Shown here one piece after another: positions 43,991 through 53,490 of a stretch of DNA of 64,000 bases. A program made the translations under genes and the position numbers. Positions within the stretch are counted from its first letter, which is position 1. Each line of letters starts with the position of its first letter. The stretch comes from Chryseobacterium sp. Its GTDB lineage: Bacteria; Bacteroidota; Bacteroidia; Flavobacteriales; Weeksellaceae. The notes under the pieces were generated by a model. The model was not told the origin of the DNA and searched no databases. It saw only the letters and a program-made list of their open reading frames with translations. The stretch spans positions 1-64,000 of the forward strand of contig JAITUA010000013.1 of the NCBI GenBank assembly GCA_031286615.1. The letters are read 5' to 3'.

Positions 43991-44752
43991 TTAAACTTTA
44001 TCTTTTATCCAGTTGTACAGGATTTCATTGAATTCATCCGGTTTCTCCATCATGGCTGCATGGCCGCAATGGTCTATCCAGAATAAATCCGAATTTGGAA
44101 TAAACTTGTGCATATCCTCTGCCACTTCCGGAGGAGTTACATTATCCTGTTTCCCCCAGATCAGACACGTAGGTGTCACAATCTTCGGAAGGTCATTCAG
44201 CATATTGTGTTTGATGGCACTTCTTGCCAGCATTACCGTTTTTATTCCTTTCATTCTATCATTTACCACCGCAAAGACTTCATCTACAAGATCTTCTGTC
44301 GCAATCTTTGGATCATAGAAAACTTCTTCCGTTTTCTTTCTGATATAAGACCGGTCATTTTTCCTTGGAAAGCTGTCCCCGAAAGTTCTTTCATACAATC
44401 CGGAACTTCCTGTAAGCACAAGATTCTTTACCAAATCAGGTCTTGCTAAAGTCAAGATAAGCCCTACATGCCCTCCCATTGAGTTTCCCATAATGGTAAC
44501 CGGACCTGAAATATGACTTTCTATAAACTTGATAATATATTTTGCGATAGTGGTAAGATTCGTATTGAGTACCGGCAGATCATAGATCGGCAACTGAGGA
44601 ACATATACTTTGAAACCTCTTTCCGAAAAAAAATCTACCATTTTATCGAAATTACTCAAACCACCCATTAACCCGTGCAACAGCACTAATGGATGTCCTT
44701 CTCCCGCTTCTACATAGGAATATTTCTTTTCTTTTTTTGTACTAAATATCAT
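43991..44752 (-). CDS. Alpha/beta hydrolase
   Basis: A 253-residue alpha/beta hydrolase, starting at ATG 44752. The longer frame to 44797 is excluded because a -7 box lies inside it. HGLMGG gives the oxyanion hole, GNSMGG carries the nucleophile Ser, GKQDNVTPP the catalytic Asp and DHCGHAAMMEKPDEF the His. The GNSMGGHVGL segment and a cap domain in the middle fit the MhpC-like esterase/hydrolase group. No signal peptide, so it acts in the cytoplasm. Substrate unknown. The gene is divergent from mraZ. Confidence 0.88.
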   Translation of the reverse strand: MIFSTKKEKKYSYVEAGEGHPLVLLHGLMGGLSNFDKMVDFFSERGFKVYVPQLPIYDLPVLNTNLTTIAKYIIKFIESHISGPVTIMGNSMGGHVGLILTLARPDLVKNLVLTGSSGLYERTFGDSFPRKNDRSYIRKKTEEVFYDPKIATEDLVDEVFAVVNDRMKGIKTVMLARSAIKHNMLNDLPKIVTPTCLIWGKQDNVTPPEVAEDMHKFIPNSDLFWIDHCGHAAMMEKPDEFNEILYNWIKDKV

Positions 44753-44774
44753 AAAACGCCTTAATAAAGCCTTG

Positions 44775-44782
44775 CAAAAATA
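44775..44782 (-). promoter_or_regulatory. -7 promoter box for the hydrolase gene
   Basis: The reverse complement of 44775-44782 is TATTTTTG, a perfect -7 box. It lies 22 nt before the start at 44752 and shows that the upstream frame extension is not translated. Confidence 0.7.
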
Positions 44783-44975
44783 CAAATTAAACCTCAAAAA
44801 AATTTTGATTATTCTAATTTAAGATAAAAATAATATAATATTCTCCTTTTTAACTTTTTTTTTCAAACACGCTTTATTATGGGCTAAATAACACTCTCAG
44901 CAACTATCTTCATATCAGTATTTTACATTATTGAAATTCAATCTCTGATAAAACTTATTAACATTGAGTCAAAAA

Positions 44976-45000
44976 GTGGGAAAAAGTGGGAAATTTTGGA
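44976..45000 (+). promoter_or_regulatory. MraZ-box operator upstream of mraZ
   Basis: GTGGG at 44976-44980 and again at 44986-44990, then a degenerate TTGGA at 44996-45000: three boxes with a 10-nt period. MraZ is known to bind repeated GTGGG-type boxes spaced at this period upstream of its own operon. The GTG inside the second box is the apparent start of a longer frame and should be ignored. Confidence 0.8.
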
Positions 45001-45010
45001 AATTATTATA

Positions 45011-45018
45011 TAAATTTG
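45011..45018 (+). promoter_or_regulatory. -7 promoter box of the dcw cluster
   Basis: TAAATTTG is a perfect -7 box ending 6 nt before the mraZ ATG at 45025. Transcription would start at or just before the A of ATG, so the transcript is probably leaderless. The MraZ boxes cover the -33 region of this promoter. Confidence 0.75.
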
Positions 45019-45024
45019 TCCCAA

Positions 45025-45483
45025 ATGAAAAATTTCATTGGGACATATGAGTGCAAAATTGACGACAAAGGCCGCTTAAAAGTTCCTTCATCTTTAATTA
45101 AACAGATGGAAAACTTCGAAGACAAGGCATTTGTAGTCAAGAGATCTGTGTTCCAACCCTGTCTGGAGGTCTATCCTATGAATGCATGGGACAAACTGAT
45201 GGGCAAAATTAATAAACTGAACAGATTCATAAAAAAGAATGCTGATTTCATACGAATGTTTACGGCAGGAGTAAAAACAGTAGAATTGGATAATGCAGGA
45301 AGATTACAGATCTCGAAAGACCTTACTGTATTTGCAAATCTTCAGAAAGATATTGTGATTACCAGTGCAGGAGAACTCTTCGAAATTTGGGACAAAGATG
45401 CCTATGAAAAGGTAATTACCACCAATGAAGCTGATTTTGCAAGCCTTGCCGAAGATGTGATGGGCTCTTTTGACGAAGAATAA
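45025..45483 (+). CDS. mraZ: Transcriptional regulator MraZ
   Basis: A 152-residue MraZ starting at MKNFIGTYECKIDDKGRL. Two AbrB-like swapped-hairpin domains are visible: GTYECKIDDKGRLKVPSSL and KTVELDNAGRLQISKDL. MraZ binds GTGGG boxes upstream of itself and controls division and cell-wall synthesis genes. The start is chosen because the boxes and the -7 lie in the upstream extension. Confidence 0.96.
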   Translation: MKNFIGTYECKIDDKGRLKVPSSLIKQMENFEDKAFVVKRSVFQPCLEVYPMNAWDKLMGKINKLNRFIKKNADFIRMFTAGVKTVELDNAGRLQISKDLTVFANLQKDIVITSAGELFEIWDKDAYEKVITTNEADFASLAEDVMGSFDEE

Positions 45484-45532
45484 TGATAGTAGGTTATTAA
45501 TTAATAGTATTAAATAAAAAACACAATTAAGC

Positions 45533-46426
45533 ATGTATCATAACCCCGTTTTGTTGAAGCAGAGTGTTGATGATTTGGTGACGAATCCTGACGGAATATA
45601 TGTGGACTGCACCTTTGGAGGCGGAGGCCACTCCAGGGAGATTTTGAGCAGACTTTCTGACAAAGGGAGATTGTTCAGTTTTGACCAGGATCTGGATGCA
45701 CTTAAAAATACAATTGATGATCCAAGATTTACATTAGTTAATCAGAATTTCAGATTTCTGGAAAACTCATTACTGATGTACGGAGTTCCTCAGGTAGATG
45801 GTGTTTTGGCTGACCTGGGTGTTTCTTCACACCAGTTTGATGAGGCAGACAGAGGTTTCTCTACAAGAAGCAATGCTCCTTTGGATATGAGGATGAATGT
45901 AATGCAGAACCTTGATGCCAAAAGAGTGATCAATGAATATGAAGAAAGTGAACTTGCAGATCTTTTCTTTCACTATGGAGAATTAAGAGAAGCAAGAAAA
46001 CTGGCGAGAGAAATTGTTCATCACAGAAAAACAAAAAGCATAGATACAACTGAGGATTTGAAAAAGCTTTTCAGCTACATTCCGCCTCATAAGGTCAATA
46101 AATTCTATGCCCAGCTTTTTCAGGCGATAAGAATTGAAGTAAACCAGGAACTTGAAGTATTAAAAGAAATGCTGGTTCAGGCTTACAATGTGTTAAAACC
46201 GGAAGGAAGACTGGTTGTTATTTCTTACCACTCTTTAGAAGACCGCTTGGTAAAAAGATTCCTGAAAAACGGAATGTTCGAAGGAGAACCGGCTAGAGAT
46301 ATCTACGGAAATTATAAAAAGGCATTCGAATTGATAAAGAGTAAAGCAATCATTCCTGATGATCAGGAGATCGAAGAAAACTCAAGAGCAAGAAGTGCCA
46401 AAATGAGAACAGGAATAAAAGTATAA
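45533..46426 (+). CDS. rsmH: 16S rRNA m4C1402 methyltransferase RsmH
   Basis: A 297-residue methyltransferase. DCTFGGGGHSREIL is the S-adenosylmethionine-binding start, VDGVLADLGVSSHQFDEADRGFS and PLDMRMN are signatures of the family, and VVISYHSLEDRLVKRF carries the catalytic-region motif. It methylates N4 of C1402 of 16S rRNA. Second gene of the dcw cluster, 49 bp after mraZ. Confidence 0.97.
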   Translation: MYHNPVLLKQSVDDLVTNPDGIYVDCTFGGGGHSREILSRLSDKGRLFSFDQDLDALKNTIDDPRFTLVNQNFRFLENSLLMYGVPQVDGVLADLGVSSHQFDEADRGFSTRSNAPLDMRMNVMQNLDAKRVINEYEESELADLFFHYGELREARKLAREIVHHRKTKSIDTTEDLKKLFSYIPPHKVNKFYAQLFQAIRIEVNQELEVLKEMLVQAYNVLKPEGRLVVISYHSLEDRLVKRFLKNGMFEGEPARDIYGNYKKAFELIKSKAIIPDDQEIEENSRARSAKMRTGIKV

Positions 46427-46524
46427 ATGTGAATAAGTGAATCGTCAATGGTGAATCATTTAACAAAATAAAATTGACCATTGACCCAAAGTAAATTCAC
46501 TGCAAAGCAAATTGACATAATAAA
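46427..46524. repeat. Short-word repeat in the rsmH-ftsL spacer
   Basis: The spacer is built from words GTGAATAAGTGAATCG, GGTGAATCA and ATTGACCATTGAC. GTCAATGGT (46444-46452) is the inverse of ACCATTGAC (46477-46485). Degenerate words of this type are frequent between flavobacterial genes. Confidence 0.55.
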
Positions 46525-46890
46525 TTGGCAAAAAGAACAACAAATCGCCCCCAGAAAAGACTCACTTTTATAGATATTATAAAAGGAAACTTTCTGAATC
46601 GTGATGAGATCAAAATACATTACAAGTATTTTCTCCTGTTGTTTATACTAATGATGGCCATGATTTATACCAACCATCTCGTCAATAAAAAAATTAAAAT
46701 TGTAAACGCCTTAAAGGAGGAAACAGAAGAATACAAATCAAGAAACGCTTACGCCCAGAGTAAGCTGATCAAAGTAAAAATGGAATCAGAGCTGGGGAAA
46801 GAGGTCGCCCGGGATTCATTAATGACCCTGGAAAACCACCCTCATAAATTGCTAATAAAACTGGACAGTACAGATGCAAAAGCAAAATGA
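46525..46890 (+). CDS. ftsL: FtsL-like division protein
   Basis: A 121-residue bitopic membrane protein translated from TTG. Cytoplasmic, basic N-terminus (AKRTTNRPQKR), one membrane segment at about residues 36-52 (FLLLFILMMAMIYTNHL) and a periplasmic coiled coil. FtsL of Bacteroidota is diverged, so the name rests on position (between rsmH and ftsI) and layout. It overlaps ftsI by 17 bp. The TTG start is chosen because no ATG lies in a better place. Confidence 0.75.
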   Translation: MAKRTTNRPQKRLTFIDIIKGNFLNRDEIKIHYKYFLLLFILMMAMIYTNHLVNKKIKIVNALKEETEEYKSRNAYAQSKLIKVKMESELGKEVARDSLMTLENHPHKLLIKLDSTDAKAK

Positions 46891-48865
46891 ATACGACAAT
46901 AAACGTAAGAAAACGTTACGATGGGGCTACCTCTTTGCAGTGGTAGCTTTGTGCGTGTTTGTAATGTTCTTGGCAAGAATTGTTATTCTTCAGAATACCA
47001 ATGTTCAGGAAATTAAAGACGATTACATTAATAAAAACTATCGTGAAGCCACTTTAAAGGCTGCCCGCGGAAATCTTTTTGCATCTGACGGCTCTATTCT
47101 CGCAACCACAGTGATGCGATATGATATCTATCTTGACTTCAAAACGATGAAAGATACAGTGTACTCCAACAACATCGGAGCGCTTACAGATTCATTGAGC
47201 AAAATGTTCGGTAAATCCAGAGGAGAATTCAGACAGAAATTTGACGAGCAGAAGAAAAAGAAAAACCAATACTACACGTTGGTAAAAGGTCTTGATTTCG
47301 ACCAATACGACAGAATCAGGAAGTTCCCTATCTTCAAAAAAGGGAAAAATAAAGGAGGTTTTATTGTTGACCGAAATTACAAAAGAGAATTGGCTACTTC
47401 GGAAATCGGAGGCGGAACCATCGGTATGGACAACGGTGAACTTAAATCCGGACTGGAAGGTGCTTTCTCGAAATATCTGACAGGAACTGACGGAAAAAGG
47501 CTTGAGCAAAGAATCAATTCTTCTCAATGGAAACCTATCGACTTCTGGAAAGTACAGGAACCTGTAGACGGAGAAGATGTATACACCACCTTAGACCTTA
47601 GAATTCAGGACATTGCACACTCCGCTCTGGAGAAGCAGCTGATCCATTTTGAAGCAAAACACGGAACCGTGATTGTAATGGAAGTTGAGACCGGAAAAGT
47701 ACGTGCTCTTGTCAACCTAAGAAGAACAGAATCAGGAGATTACGAAGACTCTTACAACTATGCCCTGAAAGATAATATTGAGCCGGGCTCCACTTTTAAA
47801 ACCATTTCGCTTCTGGCGGCAATGGATGACGGTTTCATTGATGAAAATACAACTGTAAACGTAGGAAACGGTGTCTGGACTTACGCAAAACAAAGAATTT
47901 CAGACGGGCACGGCGGAGGAACGTATGATATCAGTGATGTTTTAGCTAAATCCAGTAATGTGGGAACTGCAAAACTTATCACAAAATATTACGCAGAAAA
48001 GCCTCAGATATTCCTTGACCACCTGAAGCGATGGAAACTGTTCGATAAAATGGATATAGAACTTCCGGGAATCACAAAACCGAAGATTGTAACTCCACAA
48101 AATAAAAGATGGAATGCTGCAACGCTGGCATCTATTTCTTACGGATACTCTTCCAACGTTAACCTTTTACAACTGACAACTTTCTACAACGGAGTTGCCA
48201 ACGGAGGTAAAATGCTTAAGCCGTTATTCATCGATAAAATCATGAAAGACGGAAAAGTAATGTACAATGCCAAGCCTGAAGTAATGGTGAATAAAATGGC
48301 ATCGGAAAAGGCTATTAAAATGATGACCAGTGCTTTAACCAAAGCCGTAGAAAAAGGAACAGGACGAAGCATCTTTACTCCTAACCTTAAAATGGCAGGT
48401 AAAACCGGAACAGCTAGGTTTGAATACTGGCTGCCTGGTCCTATGAAATACAGAGCATCATTCGCTGGGTTTTATCCGGCAGACGCACCAAAATATACCT
48501 GCTATGTAATGATCAGCGAACCCAATACATCAATAGGATTTTATGGAGGACCCGTTTCAGCACCTGTGTTTAAGGAAATTGCAGGAAAAACATTCCTGAA
48601 AACACCTCAGAATATTGAAAAAGAAATGCTTGTAGACAAAAAGGTAAACCTGAGTAAAATGGTTGAGCCTAATGTAAAAGTAGCAGTCAATGATAAGCAA
48701 ATGCCAAATGTCGTAGGATTAATCGGTAAAAACGTAATCCCGCAATTGGAAAACTTAGGATATCGTGTCGACTATAAAGGAGTAGGAAGAATTAAAGAAC
48801 AATTCCCATTAGAAGGCACAACGATCAGTAAAAACCAGAGAATTTATTTGTCTCTGCAGAATTAA
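46874..48865 (+). CDS. ftsI: Division transpeptidase FtsI (PBP3-like) with PASTA domain
   Basis: A 663-residue penicillin-binding protein. An N-terminal membrane anchor (WGYLFAVVALCVFVMFLARIV) precedes the dimerisation domain and the transpeptidase. The active sites are EPGSTFKT (SxxK), KSSNVGTAK (SxN) and AGKTGTARF (KTG). The last 65 residues form a PASTA domain (MPNVVGLIGKNVIPQLENLGYRV). It crosslinks septal peptidoglycan. A PASTA domain on FtsI is unusual for most Gram-negatives and regular for Bacteroidota. Confidence 0.95.
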   Translation: MQKQNEYDNKRKKTLRWGYLFAVVALCVFVMFLARIVILQNTNVQEIKDDYINKNYREATLKAARGNLFASDGSILATTVMRYDIYLDFKTMKDTVYSNNIGALTDSLSKMFGKSRGEFRQKFDEQKKKKNQYYTLVKGLDFDQYDRIRKFPIFKKGKNKGGFIVDRNYKRELATSEIGGGTIGMDNGELKSGLEGAFSKYLTGTDGKRLEQRINSSQWKPIDFWKVQEPVDGEDVYTTLDLRIQDIAHSALEKQLIHFEAKHGTVIVMEVETGKVRALVNLRRTESGDYEDSYNYALKDNIEPGSTFKTISLLAAMDDGFIDENTTVNVGNGVWTYAKQRISDGHGGGTYDISDVLAKSSNVGTAKLITKYYAEKPQIFLDHLKRWKLFDKMDIELPGITKPKIVTPQNKRWNAATLASISYGYSSNVNLLQLTTFYNGVANGGKMLKPLFIDKIMKDGKVMYNAKPEVMVNKMASEKAIKMMTSALTKAVEKGTGRSIFTPNLKMAGKTGTARFEYWLPGPMKYRASFAGFYPADAPKYTCYVMISEPNTSIGFYGGPVSAPVFKEIAGKTFLKTPQNIEKEMLVDKKVNLSKMVEPNVKVAVNDKQMPNVVGLIGKNVIPQLENLGYRVDYKGVGRIKEQFPLEGTTISKNQRIYLSLQN

Positions 48866-48921
48866 ACAAAGTCCCGCAAGGACAATTTAAAACAAAATAG
48901 GGCAAAGCCTTATTGATAAAA

Positions 48922-50382
48922 ATGATTATAACAGAATTAGTAAACAGAATCCCAGTACTGGAAATTCACGGTGATAACAACCGTGAGGTTACGGAATTGG
49001 TGATCGACAGCAGAAAAGTTACAGAAAACTCTCTTTACATTGCAATGAGAGGAACAGTAGTGGATGGACATTCATTCATTGCGTCTGCTATTGAAAAAGG
49101 TGCTGCAGCAATCGTTTGCGAAGAACTTCCGGAAACATTGGTAGAAAATGTAACCTATGTTCAGGTGAAAGATTCTTCTAAAGTGTTGGGCCATCTTGCT
49201 TCCAATTTCTACGGGAACCCTTCTCAGAAATTAAAGCTGATAGGAGTTACGGGAACTAATGGAAAAACATCTGTTTCTACCCTTCTTTTTGATGTGTTCA
49301 AAAACCTGGGCTATGAATCTGCATTGCTTTCCACTGTTGAAATCAGAATCGGTGAAGAGATTATTCCTGCTACCCATACCACTCCTGACGTCATTACAAT
49401 CAACAGGATTTTGGCGGAAGCAGTAGAAAAAGGATGCGAATTTGCTTTCATGGAAGTAAGCTCACATGGCATTGCTCAAAACAGAATTGAAGGATTACAC
49501 TTCAAAATAGCAGGTTTTACCAACCTTACTCATGATCATTTAGATTACCATAAAACCTTTGAAGAATATTTAAAAACAAAAAAAAGATTCTTTGACGGAT
49601 TAGAAGATACAGCTATTGCTATCACCAATGTAGATGATAAAAATGGTAATGTCATGCTTCAGAACACTAAGGCCAAAAAGAAGTCTTATGCTTTGAAAAC
49701 CATGGCAGATTATCACGGAAAGCTCTTAGAAGTAGATTTCAACGGAATGCTGTTGAACTTCAACGGAAAAGAATTCTGGACGACACTTACCGGAAAATTT
49801 AATGTATACAACTTGCTGCTTGTATTCGGAATTGCTGAAGAACTTGGTTTTGAGCAGGACGAAATTCTTCAGGCAGTCAGCAAACTAAAAAGAGTTTCCG
49901 GAAGGTTTGAAACATTCAAATCTGATGGTGGAATTTTCTTTATCGTAGATTATGCGCACACTCCGGATGCATTGGAAAACATTCTGGACAGCATCAACGA
50001 TATCAGAACCAAAAACGAAAGATTAATCACCGTATTCGGTTGCGGAGGAGACAGAGACCACTCCAAAAGACCTGAAATGGGAAATATTGCCACTAAAAAA
50101 TCAACACTGGCAATCATCACTTCAGATAATCCGAGAACAGAAGATCCTGTGCAGATCATCAAAGAAATTGAAGCAGGCGTTGAACCTCAAAACTTCAGCA
50201 AATACACTTCAATTCCGGACAGAAGAGAAGCCATAAAGATGGCGATAAAATTTGCAGAACCTAAAGATATTGTTTTGGTTGCCGGAAAAGGCCACGAAAC
50301 CTATCAGGAGATAAATGGTGTAAAACATCATTTTGATGACAAAGAAGTAATTAATGAGCTTTGGAAATTAATGTCTAAATAG
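48922..50382 (+). CDS. murE: UDP-MurNAc-tripeptide synthetase MurE
   Basis: A 486-residue Mur ligase from ATG 48922; an in-frame TTG three codons upstream is ignored. GVTGTNGKTSV is the ATP loop, FMEVSSHG and THDHLDYHKT the central motifs, YAHTPDAL the third, and TSDNPRTEDP is the DNPR motif, which selects meso-diaminopimelate as the added amino acid. So the peptidoglycan should be DAP-type. Confidence 0.97.
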   Translation: MIITELVNRIPVLEIHGDNNREVTELVIDSRKVTENSLYIAMRGTVVDGHSFIASAIEKGAAAIVCEELPETLVENVTYVQVKDSSKVLGHLASNFYGNPSQKLKLIGVTGTNGKTSVSTLLFDVFKNLGYESALLSTVEIRIGEEIIPATHTTPDVITINRILAEAVEKGCEFAFMEVSSHGIAQNRIEGLHFKIAGFTNLTHDHLDYHKTFEEYLKTKKRFFDGLEDTAIAITNVDDKNGNVMLQNTKAKKKSYALKTMADYHGKLLEVDFNGMLLNFNGKEFWTTLTGKFNVYNLLLVFGIAEELGFEQDEILQAVSKLKRVSGRFETFKSDGGIFFIVDYAHTPDALENILDSINDIRTKNERLITVFGCGGDRDHSKRPEMGNIATKKSTLAIITSDNPRTEDPVQIIKEIEAGVEPQNFSKYTSIPDRREAIKMAIKFAEPKDIVLVAGKGHETYQEINGVKHHFDDKEVINELWKLMSK

Positions 50383-50400
50383 ACTGAAAGATTAAACTCA

Positions 50401-50734
50401 TTTAACGATTTAAAAAGTTTATGAGTTTCTTCAAAATCCAAGCTTTGAAAAAGAATTTGAATTTAATAACCAGATAAAAGAGCGAGTTTTTCAATTAGTA
50501 ACAATATTGCGGAAGGCTCAGAATATAATAACAACAGACAATTTATTAGCTATTTAAAAATTGCAAAAGGCAGCTGTGCAGAAGTAAAAAGTATGCTGAT
50601 TGTAAGTAAAAGATTAAAAATTAGGAGACGAAAATAAAGCTGAAGAAATCATCACCCTTTCAAGAGAGGTCTCTTCAAACATATCAAACTTTATTAAGTA
50701 TTTAAATGAAAATATTGAGAAACCCAATTTTTAA
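50401..50734 (+). pseudogene. Decayed four-helix-bundle (S23-like) gene
   Basis: The murE-mraY spacer of 396 bp encodes a broken four-helix-bundle protein of the 23S rRNA intervening-sequence (S23) type. Pieces read VYEFLQNPSFEKEF (from 50417), SNNIAEGSEYNNNRQF, YLKIAKGSCAEVKSML and LGDENKAEEIITLSR to the stop at 50734. Two one-base deletions in A and T runs, near 50476-50480 and 50620-50622, shift the frame; adding one base at each restores one continuous protein (QIKRASFSISNNIAEG, LKILGDENKAEE). The start is missing or shortened. The gene is an insertion inside the cell-wall cluster. Confidence 0.75.
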
Positions 50735-50778
50735 ATCTTTAAATAAATTAAATTTTTAAATAATAAAAAAACAGAAAC

Positions 50779-52020
50779 ATGCTATACTATCTATACGAAT
50801 ATCTAACCAACCATGGAATTCACATTCCGGGATTAGGATTGTTGAAATACATTTCCTTCCGTGCCGGAATGGCTGTACTATTCTCTCTGATTATTGCTCT
50901 TGTCTACGGGAAAAGAGTAATCAATTACCTGAGAACAAAACAAATGGGAGAATTGGTACGTGATCTTGGATTAGATGGTCAAAAACAAAAAGAAGGTACT
51001 CCTACCATGGGAGGACTTATCATCATTTTGGCAACCATCATTCCCGTATTGCTGTTTACAAGAATTACCAATGTGTATATTGTTTTGTTGCTGGTTTCAA
51101 TGTTTTGGATGGGAGCTATTGGTTTCCTTGATGATTATTTAAAGAAAATCAAAAAAAATAAAGACGGATTAAGTGGTAAATTCAAAATTGTAGGCCAGGT
51201 CGGATTAGGTCTAATTGTCGGAATTACAATGTATTTCCACCCGGACATTACTGTTAAAAGAAAATATGCAGATGCTAAAGTAGTCAACAGAAACAATGTA
51301 GAGCAGAATTTCATGCCAACAGAAAAAATTACTGTTTCTACCGTTCCTTTTGCAAAAAATAATGAGTTTGATTATAGCGGAATTTTATTTTGGATGAATG
51401 ACAAAGATGCCCATGAGTGGGCATGGATTGTCTTTATTCCTATTGTGATCTTCATTGTAACAGCAGTTTCAAACGGAGCCAATATTACAGACGGAATAGA
51501 CGGTCTTGCAGCAGGAACCAGCGCTATTATACTGCTATCTCTGGCGCTCTTCGCTTACCTTTCCGGGAATATCATCTTTGCAGATTATCTCAATATCATG
51601 TTCCTTCCGAATATGGGAGAAACCACCATTTTTGCTGTAGCAATGGTAGGTGCAGTAATTGGATTCTTCTGGTACAATACCTATCCTGCACAGGTTTTTA
51701 TGGGAGATACAGGAAGTTTGATGCTGGGAGGAGTAATTGCCGTTTTAGCCATTATTTTAAGAAAAGAATTATTGATTCCTGTATTATGCGGAATCTTCTT
51801 AATTGAAAACCTGTCTGTAATGCTTCAGGTAGTTGTTTTCAAATACAGAAAAAGAAAATACGGGCTGGAATATGCCCAAAACAATAGACTGTTCAAAATG
51901 TCACCATTACACCACCATTATCAGAAAGAAGGGTTTCACGAAAGTAAAATCGTGAACAGAATGATTATCATCGGTGTAATATTGGCTATTGTATGTCTGA
52001 TCACATTAAAAATGAGATAA
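50779..52020 (+). CDS. mraY: Phospho-MurNAc-pentapeptide transferase MraY
   Basis: A 413-residue, ten-TM enzyme that makes lipid [16 protein letters not shown] (DDxxK), [18 protein letters not shown] and the His loop [11 protein letters not shown] are present. It is about 50 residues longer than the E. coli form because of an extracytoplasmic insert (about residues 155-215, between the third and fourth conserved loops), usual in Bacteroidota. Confidence 0.97.
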   Translation: MLYYLYEYLTNHGIHIPGLGLLKYISFRAGMAVLFSLIIALVYGKRVINYLRTKQMGELVRDLGLDGQKQKEGTPTMGGLIIILATIIPVLLFTRITNVYIVLLLVSMFWMGAIGFLDDYLKKIKKNKDGLSGKFKIVGQVGLGLIVGITMYFHPDITVKRKYADAKVVNRNNVEQNFMPTEKITVSTVPFAKNNEFDYSGILFWMNDKDAHEWAWIVFIPIVIFIVTAVSNGANITDGIDGLAAGTSAIILLSLALFAYLSGNIIFADYLNIMFLPNMGETTIFAVAMVGAVIGFFWYNTYPAQVFMGDTGSLMLGGVIAVLAIILRKELLIPVLCGIFLIENLSVMLQVVVFKYRKRKYGLEYAQNNRLFKMSPLHHHYQKEGFHESKIVNRMIIIGVILAIVCLITLKMR

Positions 52021-52081
52021 AAATTAAAAGCTGTAGCAATAAGCTTAACGCTTAAAGCCTATAGCATAAAGCTTTTATAAT
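52021..52081. repeat. AAGC/TTAA word repeat in the mraY-murD spacer
   Basis: The spacer consists of AAGCTT-, GCTTAACGCTTAAAGCC- and AGCATAAAGCTT-type words, similar to the secA leader (7290-7345) and the ftsZ-yqeY spacer. Confidence 0.5.
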
Positions 52082-53407
52082 ATGAAAATAGTTGTTTTAG
52101 GAGGTGGAGAAAGCGGATGCGGCGCTGCTTATTTGGCTAAAAAGAAAGGTCTGGAAGTATTTCTTTCAGATAAAGGAGCCATTAAGGATAACTATAAGCA
52201 GTTTCTTACCGATAATGAAATTGAATTTGAAGAAGGAAATCACGATGAAGAAAGGATTTTAAATGCTGACTGGATCGTAAAAAGTCCGGGAATTCCGAAA
52301 AAAGCGGAGATCATTAACAAAATTCATGATAAAGGAATCAGACTTTCCTCCGAAATTGAATTTGCTTCTGAATTTACAGATGCAAAGATCATCGCCATTA
52401 CCGGAAGCAACGGAAAAACAACCACTACTTCCCTGATCTATTATATCCTGAAAAATGACGGATTGAATGTAGGTTTGGGTGGAAATATCGGCTATAGCTT
52501 TGCCAAGCAGGTAGCAGACGAAAACCATGAGTATTATGTATTGGAGGTAAGCTCTTTCCAATTGGATGATATTCAGAATTTCAGACCTTATATTTCTTTG
52601 CTGTTGAATCTGTCTAAAGATCACCTGGATCAGTACAACTACAACTATGAAGAATATGCTCTGGCAAAATTCAGAATCACTGAAAACCAGGAAAATGATA
52701 ATTTCTTTATCTATAACAAGGATGATGAAATGAGCAAAAACCTTCTTGAAAAGCTTGAAATTAAAGCTAAAATGGTTCCTTTCTCAACAAAAGAGAAACT
52801 GCCAGAAGGAGGTTTTGTGAATGAAGATGAGATTGTGGTAAAGATGAAAGACGAATTCTCAATGAAAGTTGAGGAATTGTCTCTATTGGGAAATCACAAC
52901 GTAGCCAATAGCTTGGCAGCATCTATTGCCGGTAAGATATTAAAAATCAACAATGAAAGCATCAGACATTCACTGATGACATTCCAGGCTGTAGAACACA
53001 GATTGGAATTGGTGACTGAAATTGACAGTGTAAAATACATCAATGACAGTAAGGCAACCAACGTGAACGCCACTTACTATGCTTTGGAAAGTATGAAAAC
53101 ACCAACCGTATGGATTGTTGGTGGATTAGATAAAGGAAATGACTATACCGAAATTGAAGATTTAGTCAAAAGAAAAGTAAAGGCAATTGTTTGTCTTGGA
53201 ATTGACAACAAGAAGATTATAGATTTCTTTAAAGATAAAAAAGAGGTTATTTATGATACTTCAAGCATGGAAGAAGCCGTGAGAATTTCAAAATCACTGG
53301 CTAAAAAAGGTGATACTGTTTTACTATCTCCATGCTGTGCAAGCTTTGACTTGTTCAAAAGCTATGAAGACAGAGGACGTCAGTTTAAAGAGCAGGTATT
53401 AAAATAA
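52082..53407 (+). CDS. murD: UDP-MurNAc-Ala-D-Glu ligase MurD
   Basis: A 441-residue Mur ligase adding D-glutamate. VVLGGGESGCGAA is the nucleotide-binding N-terminus, KSPGIPK the substrate loop, ITGSNGKTTT the ATP loop, LEVSSFQLDD and LNLSKDHLDQY the central motifs, and YINDSKATN the end-domain signature. Normal length. Confidence 0.97.
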   Translation: MKIVVLGGGESGCGAAYLAKKKGLEVFLSDKGAIKDNYKQFLTDNEIEFEEGNHDEERILNADWIVKSPGIPKKAEIINKIHDKGIRLSSEIEFASEFTDAKIIAITGSNGKTTTTSLIYYILKNDGLNVGLGGNIGYSFAKQVADENHEYYVLEVSSFQLDDIQNFRPYISLLLNLSKDHLDQYNYNYEEYALAKFRITENQENDNFFIYNKDDEMSKNLLEKLEIKAKMVPFSTKEKLPEGGFVNEDEIVVKMKDEFSMKVEELSLLGNHNVANSLAASIAGKILKINNESIRHSLMTFQAVEHRLELVTEIDSVKYINDSKATNVNATYYALESMKTPTVWIVGGLDKGNDYTEIEDLVKRKVKAIVCLGIDNKKIIDFFKDKKEVIYDTSSMEEAVRISKSLAKKGDTVLLSPCCASFDLFKSYEDRGRQFKEQVLK

Positions 53408-53456
53408 AAGTAAAAAGTATGAATGTATTAGCGTATTAATGACCATCAACTTCATC

Positions 53457-53486
53457 AATACATTTTACATCAGTACATGAATACAA
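53457..53486 (+). repeat. 30-nt repeat, copy 1 (murD-ftsW spacer)
   Basis: AATACATTTTACATCAGTAC followed by ATGAATACAA. It matches the copy at 57760-57789 in 28 of 30 bases, same orientation, in another spacer of the same cluster. Confidence 0.75.
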
Positions 53487-53490
53487 TACT

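Noticed and set aside
44753-44797. Longer N-terminus of the hydrolase
   Set aside because: A perfect reverse-strand -7 box lies at 44775-44782 inside it.
44986-45024. Upstream extension of mraZ from GTG at 44986
   Set aside because: The extension runs through the MraZ boxes and the -7 box; the family starts at MKNFIGTYE.
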